From an uncultured Collinsella sp. (lineage in GTDB: Bacteria; Actinomycetota; Coriobacteriia; Coriobacteriales; Coriobacteriaceae): 7,341 nt of DNA. The translations under genes and the position numbers were made by a program. Below are positions 1 to 5,765 of this stretch, piece after piece; the first letter of the stretch is position 1; every line of letters starts with the position of its first letter. The stretch is from the NCBI GenBank assembly GCA_902495985.1, contig CABUZF010000048.1, forward strand, positions 1 to 7,341. The letters run 5' to 3'. The notes under the pieces are model-generated. The model made no database searches. It was not told where the DNA came from and saw only the letters and a program-made list of their open reading frames with translations.

Positions 1-2250
1 CACGGCCTTGATTCCGGCCCGTTTGGTGCACTCGCGAGGCGAGATTTCTGTGACCTCGAGCTCGAGCTCGTTGAGGCAGAGCAGGGGTCCAAGCTCTTCA
101 TCTTGAGCGATGCGGCTGGCGAGCGATGTAGACATCAAGATCTTGTAGGCACTGTAATGTTGCAGCTGCGTGACTGCGTCGCCCAGGGTGCGCGCGTATC
201 CGGGGGCATCGGGGGCATCGGCACTCATGCGCACGACGCCGTTGAGGCCCTCAAAGCGGATGACCTCGCCCGACTGCTCAAGATAGGGGGCAAGGCGTTG
301 CAGCATGCCGGGCGTCATCGACAGATCGCGAATTGCGTGTCCGTTGATCTCGGCGTAACCGCCCGCAAGACAGACGATACCGGTCCAGGGCAGCTCAAGA
401 AGTTTGGGGTGGATGCAGCTGAGGGTGCGCCCTGTGCAGATAAAGGCCATGTTGCCATTTGCAACGAAATCGCGGATGGCCTGCGAGACCGCCTCGTTGG
501 GATAGGGGGACAGGTCTCGCTCGCTCTCGGGAAGCTCTTGTGCCACTCGAGGGTCTTGCCACGCGAGCGTGCCGTCAATGTCGAAGAAGCAGATATCGCC
601 GTGCTTGTGGGTTGGGCTGGCGACAGGGGAGGCCGAGGCGGTGGGCACAAATCCCGGCTCGAGGCCCATGATCTGGTCAAAATGCTCTTTAACGCGGGGA
701 ACGGAGATGCCGATGACCACCTGGGCGGTCTTGCCCGTAATGATGAGGCCTTTGGCGCCCGCTGCGACAAAGGCCGCGTTGTCTGCGACGATGGAAGGGT
801 CCACGACTTCGACGCGCAGCCGCGTGGCGCAGTTGGTTGCGCCCGCAATATTGCCAACGCCACCTAAAAGCTGAATTACCCGCTCAGCGAGGACGTGATC
901 TTGATCGGATTGACTATTGACCTCGTCATTGGGAGATTGCTCTTTGGCAAAGCCGCTTTCCGTTAAACGATCGATTGCCGCGCGATTGGCGACATGATCC
1001 TCGCGGCCCGGCGTCTTAAGGTCATAGATCAAGATGAGTGCTCGAAAACTCACAAAAAAGATGAGGCTAAAGGCAAGGCCGATACCGAGCGCCAAAAGAT
1101 AGGCACCGGCATGCGTGCGCATGAGCGGAATAAAGTTGAAGGCTGCCATCTCCATGAGGCCGCCTGAGAAGATGCCGACGATGCCAAAGAGATTCATGGT
1201 TGTGGCAAGGCAAGACGATAAGACGGCGTAGAGCAAAAAGAACCCGGGGTGGGTGAACATAAAGAGAAACTCGAGTGGCTCGGTAACGCCGCAAACCACC
1301 GAGGCGATGATGGCGGGAACAAGGATGACCCTGAGGCCGGCGCGGCGCTCGGGTTTTGCGGTGGAGTAGAACGCAGCTGCGATGGCAGGAAGGCCAAAGA
1401 GCTTGACCCAGCCGGTGGCGGTAAAACCGGCCCACGGCGCAAGCTCATTAAGGGGGCGCGTGCTATGGGAGAGGATGGGGAGCAAGCTGCTCCACGTGGC
1501 GTAGATGCCGTCGTTAATGACCAGGTTGTCGTAGTAGATCGGCATGTAGAGCAGGTGGTGCAGCCCCATGGGCTCGAGTGCTCGCTCCAAAAACACAAAG
1601 ATACCCACGCCGAAGGGGCCGACGCCCGCAAGTGCGTGGCGCAGCGTTTCGGTCACAGCGTATACGAAGGGCACGATGGCGGCCGAGATAGCGGCAAGGG
1701 CGAACACGGCAAAAAAGCTGATGAGGTAGACCAGCGAGGAGCCCGAGAAGGTGCCGAGCCAATCGGGAACCTTGGCATCGTAGAAGCGGTCATGGATGGC
1801 GACGACGGTTGCCGATACCGCCAGCGGGCCGATAATGCCGGTGTCGAGCGTCTTGATGCCGTCGATGATGGTGATGCCGCTAGCGGAGGTCAAAGACGAC
1901 GGGTACTTAAGTCCAAGATTGTCTCCGCTCAGCTTAATGATCTCGCTCAAAAAGAAGCAGTAGGCAAAATAGGCGACGAGAGCCTCGAGGCAGCAACGAG
2001 CCGGTTGTTTTTGGGCAAGACCGATGGGCAGCGCTACGGCAAAAAGGAGCGGGAGGCGTTTAAAGACCGTCCACGAGCCGCGCTGGATGATGGTCCAAAA
2101 AGCGTACCAAGGGGTTCCGTATACGGCGAGATCGCCGACGATGTCCGCAGTCGTTGCGAGAGCGGAGACGCCGACCATGAGGCCTGATATAGAAAACAGC
2201 ATGGCGGGCGCGAACATTGCCCCGCCAAAGCGTTGGATTTTTTGCAGCAT
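1..2250 (-). CDS. Alpha-glucoside-type PTS EIICB fused to a Cof-type HAD hydrolase (3' end outside window)
   Basis: One frame stays open from the ATG at 2250-2248 to base 1 (750 codons, no stop). A GGAAGG ribosome site lies just upstream. Residues 1-420 form a glucose-family EIIC with about ten hydrophobic segments. It opens with RFGGAMFAPAMLF and carries GIKTLDT (131-137), GLHH (229-232), GVTEPLEF (321-328) and LKTPGRED (411-418), as in GlvC/AgluP/MalX alpha-glucoside permeases. Residues 451-530 are EIIB, with the phosphorylatable Cys474 in NCATRLR. An Ala/Pro/Ser-rich linker (531-550) leads to a HAD domain: DIDGT (557-561, nucleophile Asp557), ICTGRT with Thr606, a type C2B cap, and EISPRECTK with likely Lys743. 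Motif IV and the true C-terminus lie beyond the window; about 70 residues are probably missing. By family, EIICB imports and phosphorylates a sugar using a separate EIIA; none is seen here. The substrate of the HAD domain is unknown; a sugar phosphate is inferred. Confidence 0.9.
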   Translation of the reverse strand, partial: MLQKIQRFGGAMFAPAMLFSISGLMVGVSALATTADIVGDLAVYGTPWYAFWTIIQRGSWTVFKRLPLLFAVALPIGLAQKQPARCCLEALVAYFAYCFFLSEIIKLSGDNLGLKYPSSLTSASGITIIDGIKTLDTGIIGPLAVSATVVAIHDRFYDAKVPDWLGTFSGSSLVYLISFFAVFALAAISAAIVPFVYAVTETLRHALAGVGPFGVGIFVFLERALEPMGLHHLLYMPIYYDNLVINDGIYATWSSLLPILSHSTRPLNELAPWAGFTATGWVKLFGLPAIAAAFYSTAKPERRAGLRVILVPAIIASVVCGVTEPLEFLFMFTHPGFFLLYAVLSSCLATTMNLFGIVGIFSGGLMEMAAFNFIPLMRTHAGAYLLALGIGLAFSLIFFVSFRALILIYDLKTPGREDHVANRAAIDRLTESGFAKEQSPNDEVNSQSDQDHVLAERVIQLLGGVGNIAGATNCATRLRVEVVDPSIVADNAAFVAAGAKGLIITGKTAQVVIGISVPRVKEHFDQIMGLEPGFVPTASASPVASPTHKHGDICFFDIDGTLAWQDPRVAQELPESERDLSPYPNEAVSQAIRDFVANGNMAFICTGRTLSCIHPKLLELPWTGIVCLAGGYAEINGHAIRDLSMTPGMLQRLAPYLEQSGEVIRFEGLNGVVRMSADAPDAPGYARTLGDAVTQLQHYSAYKILMSTSLASRIAQDEELGPLLCLNELELEVTEISPRECTKRAGIKAV

Positions 2251-2293
2251 GTTCTGCCTTCCGAATATCGAGGCGCGTTGCGCGTGGGGAAAC

Positions 2294-2303
2294 GTTTAAA
2301 CAA
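2294..2303. promoter_or_regulatory. Candidate TreR-like operator, copy 1 (PTS gene side)
   Basis: GTTTAAACAA contains the perfect palindrome GTTTAAAC at 2294-2301. It lies 44-53 bases upstream of the PTS start codon and just downstream of a minus-strand -10 candidate, so it would cover the start of transcription. The same decamer recurs at 2416-2425, and close variants occur at 3313-3322 and 3389-3398. GntR/HutC regulators bind GT-(N)-AC palindromes, so the adjacent GntR gene is the natural candidate ligand. Binding is inferred. Confidence 0.55.
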
Positions 2304-2310
2304 TGGATTC

Positions 2311-2316
2311 ATTGTA
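2311..2316 (-). promoter_or_regulatory. Possible -10 element for the PTS-HAD gene
   Basis: Read on the minus strand this is TACAAT, five of six matches to TATAAT, about 60 bases before the start codon. No good -35 hexamer is found at 16-18 bases; the nearest resemblance, ACGACA, is only 14 bases away. The call is therefore tentative and may depend on an activator. Confidence 0.35.
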
Positions 2317-2375
2317 GAGGACCAGACGATTGTCGTACCGGCAGTTTTGAGCGAAACCGATTTGGGCATGACAGA

Positions 2376-2389
2376 AACCGTCAACGGTT
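2376..2389. repeat. Perfect palindrome in the divergent control region
   Basis: AACCGT-CA-ACGGTT has two six-base arms around a two-base centre. It differs from the GTTTAAAC motif, lies between the two divergent genes, and is followed by AAA. The heptamer GAAACCG that overlaps its left arm also occurs exactly 21 bases upstream (2353-2359 and 2374-2380), about two helical turns. It may be a binding site for a second regulator or an activator; no binder is identified. Confidence 0.45.
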
Positions 2390-2404
2390 AAATCCTGTCG
2401 CTTT

Positions 2405-2417
2405 ACCGATATTCGGT
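2405..2417. repeat. Second ACCG/CGGT palindrome, joined to operator copy 2
   Basis: ACCGATATTCGGT is a palindrome with five-base arms around TAT. It shares ACCG...CGGTT with the palindrome at 2376-2389 and runs directly into the GTTTAAAC site at 2416-2423, so two different factors could compete or overlap here. Confidence 0.4.
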
Positions 2418-2425
2418 TTAAACAA
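2416..2425. promoter_or_regulatory. Candidate TreR-like operator, copy 2 (regulator side)
   Basis: GTTTAAACAA is identical to the copy at 2294-2303 and lies 122 bases from it. It is about 55 bases before the regulator's ATG. It sits where a -35 element would be if TATCGT (2439-2444) is a weak -10. This placement fits autoregulation of the GntR gene, and the pair could allow looping across the divergent gap. This is inferred from position and repetition. Confidence 0.5.
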
Positions 2426-2479
2426 CTTTAAGAAATGCTATCGTGCCTAGCCGGAAATGAATAATGTAGAGGTGAAGTC

Positions 2480-3199
2480 ATGCCAAAAGCGATTTACGAA
2501 GGAATCTACCGTGAGATCCGTTCGCGCATCATTAACGGGACCTATGCGTTTCAGGAGATGCTGCCAACCGAAGCCGAGCTGACCGCGGAGTTCGGATGCA
2601 CGCGCAATACCGTCCGTCGCGCCTTGGGTATGCTGGCCGACGGGATGTTTGTGCAGCCCATACACGGCAAGGGCGTGCGCGTTATTTGGCTTAAGGGCGA
2701 AACCGACATGTTGGGCGCACTCGAAGAGGTTGAGTCGTTTGGCGAGTTCGCAAAACGCAACAATGCCGTCGCATCGACCGAGGTCAAGTCTTTTGAACAT
2801 TTGATTTGCACTGAGCAACTCTCTCGTCGCCTGGGCTTTAAGGTGGGCGAGGAGCTGATTCGCGTGGTGCGTGTCCGAAGCCTTAACGGCAATGCGCGCC
2901 AAGTAGACCATGGTTACTTTTTGGAGTCGATCGCCAAGGGTCTGACGCCCGAGATCGCCGCAAAGTCAATTTACGACTATCTGGAGCACAAACGCGGCGT
3001 CAAGGTGATGGCGAGCCGTCGTACGGTGAGTGTCGAGCTCGCCAACGATGAGGACTGCAGCTATCTTGACCTTGGTAAGTACAACTGTGTCGCCGTCATG
3101 GAGAGCCAGTCGTACACCTCGGACGGCATCTTGTTTGAGGTCACGCATGCCCGCACGCATCCTGAGATCTTCCACTACCGCGTCAACTCCAAGCGATAG
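2480..3199 (+). CDS. GntR/HutC-family transcriptional regulator, TreR-like
   Basis: This 239-residue protein has the usual length for the HutC subfamily. Residues 1-70 form the winged helix-turn-helix: IYEGIYREIRSRI, then MLPTEAELTAEFGCTRNTVR with the recognition helix, then a wing around IHGKGVRV. Residues 75-239 resemble the UTRA effector-binding domain, with VDHGYF, SIYDYLEHKRGV, and ANDEDCSYLDLGKY near the middle to end. By recalled family resemblance this arrangement is closest to TreR, the trehalose-operon repressor that senses trehalose 6-phosphate. The ATG at 2480 is preceded by AGAGGTG at 2468-2474 with five bases of spacing. The gene lies between a divergent PTS gene and a downstream ABC operon, and shared palindromes flank both, so it probably controls both and itself. 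The exact effector (trehalose 6-phosphate or another disaccharide phosphate) cannot be read from sequence alone. Confidence 0.88.
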   Translation: MPKAIYEGIYREIRSRIINGTYAFQEMLPTEAELTAEFGCTRNTVRRALGMLADGMFVQPIHGKGVRVIWLKGETDMLGALEEVESFGEFAKRNNAVASTEVKSFEHLICTEQLSRRLGFKVGEELIRVVRVRSLNGNARQVDHGYFLESIAKGLTPEIAAKSIYDYLEHKRGVKVMASRRTVSVELANDEDCSYLDLGKYNCVAVMESQSYTSDGILFEVTHARTHPEIFHYRVNSKR

Positions 3200-3240
3200 C
3201 CGGCTAGCTCGCAGCCTGACGAGACTTATGCCCTCAAAGC

Positions 3241-3289
3241 GAAAACGCCCGGTCAAACCGACGATGCATCGGCTTGACCGGGCGTTTTC
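3241..3289 (+). terminator. Strong intrinsic terminator after the regulator gene
   Basis: A perfect 16-base stem, GAAAACGCCCGGTCAA (3241-3256) with its complement at 3274-3289, encloses a 17-base segment that can pair further through CCGA/TCGG. The right arm ends in TTTTC and the left begins GAAAA, so it could terminate on either strand. It isolates the regulator transcript from the ABC operon, which therefore needs its own promoter. Confidence 0.85.
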
Positions 3290-3310
3290 TCTGCATTCGA
3301 TAACAAATAA

Positions 3311-3322
3311 TTGTTTATACAA
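3311..3322. promoter_or_regulatory. Candidate TreR-like operator, copy 3
   Basis: TTGTTTATACAA is a near-perfect palindrome (one central mismatch pair). It is close to the TTGTATATACAA form recalled for the Bacillus TreR operator. It shares the GTTTA(A/T)ACAA core with the two sites in the PTS/regulator gap. It is about 100 bases upstream of the likely promoter. Confidence 0.55.
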
Positions 3323-3386
3323 AACTTGTCAAGTATCAAGTTGAATATTACCGTTCACCGAAGTTTTTCTACCGCTCTAGTAATAC

Positions 3387-3398
3387 TTGTTCAAACAA
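3387..3398. promoter_or_regulatory. Candidate TreR-like operator, copy 4
   Basis: TTGTTCAAACAA is palindromic apart from the central pair and matches the GTT(T/C)A(A/T)ACAA consensus at 3389-3398. It overlaps the best -35 candidate of the ABC operon, a position expected for repression. A related shorter palindrome, TTGTACAA, follows at 3415-3422 over the -10 candidate. Confidence 0.5.
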
Positions 3399-3432
3399 CT
3401 AGCCAAATAGCGTATTGTACAAATCAGCAAAA

Positions 3433-3483
3433 GGGGCAAAGTCCCCGAGCCAATCTCCGAAGGCGGCGGCAAAGGGTGCCGCC
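3433..3483 (+). promoter_or_regulatory. Two-hairpin 5' leader of the binding-protein gene
   Basis: The first hairpin pairs GGGG (3433-3436) with CCCC (3443-3446). The second pairs GGCGGCA (3465-3471) with TGCCGCC (3477-3483) around a five-base loop, ending nine bases before the AAAGGGTGG ribosome site. It could protect the transcript's 5' end or modulate translation. It matches no riboswitch class that I recognise. Confidence 0.35.
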
Positions 3484-3506
3484 ACGGTGTGAAAGGGTGG
3501 ATTGTA

Positions 3507-4823
3507 ATGAAGAACGAAATGAGCAGAAGGCAGTTCCTGGGCTTTGCTGGTTCCGCGGCTGCGGTTCTTGGTCTGGGTCTCGTGGGCTGCGGTGGCTCCG
3601 CCGGCTCCGGCTCCTCTGCTTCTGGTGACGCTGCCGAGGTCTACTTCCTCCAATTCAAGCCCGAGGTCGACAAGGAGTGGAAGGAGATCGCCAAGGCCTA
3701 TAAGAAGGAGAAGGGCGTCGAGGTCAAGATCGTGACCGCTGCCTCCAACACCTACGAGGAGAAGCTCAAGTCCGAGATGTCCAAGAGCTCCGCTCCGACC
3801 CTGTTCCAGGTCAACGGCCCCACCGGTCTTAAGAACTGGAAGGATTACTGCGCCGACCTGTCCGATACCAAGCTCCGCGGTGAGCTCATTGACGACTCCC
3901 TGGCTCTGCAGTCCGATGGCAAGGATCTGGGCATCGACTGGGTCCAGGAGAGCTACGGCATCATTTACAACAAGCAGCTGCTCGAGAAGGCTGGCTACAA
4001 GGCCGAGGACATCAACTCCTTCGACAAGCTGAAGGCTTGCGCTGACGACATTCAGGCCCGCAAGGACGAGCTTGGCGTTGAGGGCGCCTTCACTTCTGCC
4101 GGCATGGATGACTCCTCCAGCTGGCGCTACACCACCCACCTCGCCAACCTCCCGCTCTACTACGAGTTCGAGAAGGAGCACAACCAGGAGGACGACGAGA
4201 TCAAGGGCGAGTATCTCGACAACTTCAAGCAGATTTTCGACCTGTACATCACCGACTCCACCTGCGATCCTTCGCAGCTTGCCTCCAAGACCGGCGACGA
4301 TGCCACCAACGAGTTCGCAACCGGCAAGGCCGTCTTCTATCAGAACGGTTCTTGGGCCTACGCTGACCTCACCAAGGCCGGCATGACCGACGATCAGATT
4401 GGCATGATGCCCATCTACATCGGTGTCGACGGCGAGGAGAACCAGGGCCTGTGCTCCGGCGGCGAGAACTACTGGTGCGTCAGTTCCCAGGCTTCCGAGG
4501 ATGCCCAGAAGGCCACCGAGGACTTCATGTATTGGTGCGTCACTTCTGACACCGCCACCAGCATCATCGCTGACAAGATGGGTCTGACTGCCCCGTTCAA
4601 GAGCGCTAAGGAGACCACCAACGTCTTCTCGCAGCAGGCCGTTGCCATGGCCAAGGACGGCAAGAAGACCGTCGCTTGGGACTTCGTTTACATCCCCTCC
4701 GAGGAGTGGAAGAAGAACCTCAAGCAGGCTCTCATCGCTTATGCTGCCGACAACACCAAGTGGGACGGCGTCAAGAACGCCTTCGTTGATGGCTGGAAGA
4801 CCGAGAAGGCCGCTTCCGAGTAA
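3507..4823 (+). CDS. Sugar ABC transporter substrate-binding lipoprotein
   Basis: This 438-residue extracytoplasmic binding protein of the MalE/UgpB/MsmE type captures a sugar and delivers it to the two permeases downstream. The start chosen is ATG 3507, because AAAGGGTGG at 3492-3500 is well placed. A GTG at 3489 would leave that site inside the gene; ATG 3519 is also possible. The N-terminus reads SRRQFLGF (residues 6-13), a twin-arginine motif, then a hydrophobic stretch and the lipobox LVGC with Cys28. A Gly/Ser-rich tether follows. The mature part has typical family segments such as ESYGIIYNK and NGSWAYADL. Every lysine codon is AAG and codon choice is strongly biased, unlike the regulator, implying high expression. 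The ligand cannot be assigned; an alpha-glucoside, maltodextrin or trehalose is inferred from the regulator and PTS neighbours. Confidence 0.92.
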   Translation: MKNEMSRRQFLGFAGSAAAVLGLGLVGCGGSAGSGSSASGDAAEVYFLQFKPEVDKEWKEIAKAYKKEKGVEVKIVTAASNTYEEKLKSEMSKSSAPTLFQVNGPTGLKNWKDYCADLSDTKLRGELIDDSLALQSDGKDLGIDWVQESYGIIYNKQLLEKAGYKAEDINSFDKLKACADDIQARKDELGVEGAFTSAGMDDSSSWRYTTHLANLPLYYEFEKEHNQEDDEIKGEYLDNFKQIFDLYITDSTCDPSQLASKTGDDATNEFATGKAVFYQNGSWAYADLTKAGMTDDQIGMMPIYIGVDGEENQGLCSGGENYWCVSSQASEDAQKATEDFMYWCVTSDTATSIIADKMGLTAPFKSAKETTNVFSQQAVAMAKDGKKTVAWDFVYIPSEEWKKNLKQALIAYAADNTKWDGVKNAFVDGWKTEKAASE

Positions 4824-4854
4824 GCAGTTGCTGCCCAAGCTATCTGATTAGCGA

Positions 4855-4890
4855 CAGGGGGCGGGCAGACGTTGGTTTGCCCGCCCCCTG
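4855..4890 (+). other. Intercistronic hairpin after the binding-protein gene
   Basis: A perfect 13-base GC-rich stem (CAGGGGGCGGGCA at 4855-4867 with 4878-4890) surrounds a ten-base loop that can add a G-U and an A-U pair. No T-run follows; the arm leads straight into GCATATTGAAAGG. It therefore looks like an mRNA 3'-end stabiliser or partial attenuator that lets the binding protein be made in excess of the permeases, as is common in sugar ABC operons. Confidence 0.75.
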
Positions 4891-4902
4891 CATATTGAAA
4901 GG
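4890..4902 (+). promoter_or_regulatory. Ribosome-binding segment fused to hairpin, copy 1
   Basis: GCATATTGAAAGG begins at the last base of the preceding hairpin, and its GAAAGG is followed by eight bases before the permease ATG at 4911. The same segment, with one base changed, follows the hairpin at 6629-6655. Confidence 0.6.
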
Positions 4903-4910
4903 ACCCTTCT

Positions 4911-5765
4911 ATGGGCAAAGCACTCAAGCGCTGGTGGCCGCTCTTTATGCTGCCCACGTGTCTGGCGTTTATGATCGGGTTCGTGATCCCCTTTATCCAG
5001 GGTTTCTATCTCTCGTTCTGCCAGTTTATTACCATCAACAACACGCACTTTGTCGGTATCGAGAACTACGTGCGCGCACTGTCCGATCCGCAGTTTGCCA
5101 CGTCGTTCTTCTTTACCGTGGCGTTTGCCTTCCTGTCGACGGTGCTCATCAACGTGATCGCCCTCGCCATCGCGCAGGCGCTCACCCGCAAAGCGCTCAA
5201 GGGCACCAACATCTTCCGTACGATCTTCTTTATGCCTAACCTGATCGGCGGCATCGTGCTGGGCTACATCTGGCAGATTCTGATCAACTGCCTGCTCTCC
5301 AACGTGGGCGCCCAGCTCATCGCCCTTAACTCTGCTGCTGGCTTCTGGGGCCTTATCATCCTGACCCTGTGGCAGCAGGTCGGCTACATGATGATCATAT
5401 ACATCGCTGGTCTGCAGTCCATTCCGTCCGACTACATCGAGGCCGCCAAGGTCGACGGTGCCACGGCATGGCAGACGTTTTGGAAGGTTAAGATCCCTAA
5501 CCTGATGCCGACCATCACCATCTGCCTGTTCCTGTCCATCACCAACGGCTTTAAGCTGTTCGACCAGAACCTCGCCCTTACCGGCGGCGCTCCCGCGCAC
5601 TCCACCGAGATGCTCGCCCTGAACATCTACAACACGTTCTATTCGCGTGCCGGTATCGCATGGCAGGGCATCGGTCAGGCCAAGGCGGTTATCTTCTGCA
5701 TCCTGGTCGTAGCCATCTCCATGATTCAGCTTAAGGCCACGAGGTCCAAGGAGGTGCAGCAGTAA
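4911..5765 (+). CDS. Sugar ABC transporter permease, MalF/UgpA type
   Basis: This 284-residue inner-membrane subunit has about six hydrophobic segments (roughly residues 9-30, 64-92, 104-126, 143-166, 200-220 and 253-275). The EAA loop that docks on the ATPase is at 177-183 (EAAKVDG), followed by FWKVKIPNLMP. The long extracytoplasmic insertion of enterobacterial MalF is absent, as is usual for the shorter Gram-positive-type proteins. The start ATG 4911 follows GAAAGGA. It is separated from the binding-protein gene by the hairpin at 4855-4890, and its TAA stop shares one base with the ATG of the next permease, so the two are probably translationally coupled and form a heterodimer. Substrate is not determinable from this subunit alone. 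Confidence 0.93.
   Translation: MGKALKRWWPLFMLPTCLAFMIGFVIPFIQGFYLSFCQFITINNTHFVGIENYVRALSDPQFATSFFFTVAFAFLSTVLINVIALAIAQALTRKALKGTNIFRTIFFMPNLIGGIVLGYIWQILINCLLSNVGAQLIALNSAAGFWGLIILTLWQQVGYMMIIYIAGLQSIPSDYIEAAKVDGATAWQTFWKVKIPNLMPTITICLFLSITNGFKLFDQNLALTGGAPAHSTEMLALNIYNTFYSRAGIAWQGIGQAKAVIFCILVVAISMIQLKATRSKEVQQ

Larger units (their letters stand above)
3290..3506 (+). promoter_or_regulatory. Control region and leader of the ABC operon
   Basis: The gene-free stretch 3200-3506 holds the terminator above, then an AT-rich segment (3300-3425) with candidate operators at 3311-3322 and 3387-3398, then a GC-rich leader with two hairpins (3433-3446 and 3465-3483). No promoter is convincing. The best guess is TATTGT at 3413-3418 as -10 with TTCAAA at 3390-3395 as -35, 17 bases apart. 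If so, operator copy 4 covers the -35 element. A further inverted repeat, ATAACAA...TTGTTTAT, lies at 3300-3318. Confidence 0.5.

Noticed and set aside
103..867. Plus-strand open frame of 254 codons
   Set aside because: Shadow of the EIIB and HAD domains on the minus strand, whose catalytic motifs are intact.
1249..2187. Plus-strand open frame of 312 codons
   Set aside because: It lies opposite the EIIC domain, gives a charged low-complexity product without family features, and the minus frame has conserved PTS motifs.
2251..2479. Small gene or riboswitch in the divergent gap
   Set aside because: No credible reading frame with a ribosome site and no recognised riboswitch pattern; the palindromes look like protein-binding sites.
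3489..3506. GTG at 3489 as the start of the binding protein
   Set aside because: The good ribosome site AAAGGGTGG lies at 3492-3500, downstream of that GTG, and the signal peptide is better formed from ATG 3507.
3399..4838. Long open frame on the minus strand (479 codons) opposite the binding-protein gene
   Set aside because: Its Leu/Val/Gly-rich product is the mirror of a strongly codon-biased gene; the plus-strand frame has a clear family match, signal peptide and ribosome site.
4855..4890. Intrinsic terminator after the binding-protein gene
   Set aside because: The stem is strong but no T-run follows and the permease ribosome site begins at its edge, so it is called a stabilising or attenuating hairpin.
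4848..5600. Minus-strand open frame of 250 codons
   Set aside because: It lies opposite the first permease; the product is charged and unlike any family, while the plus strand has an EAA loop and membrane segments.
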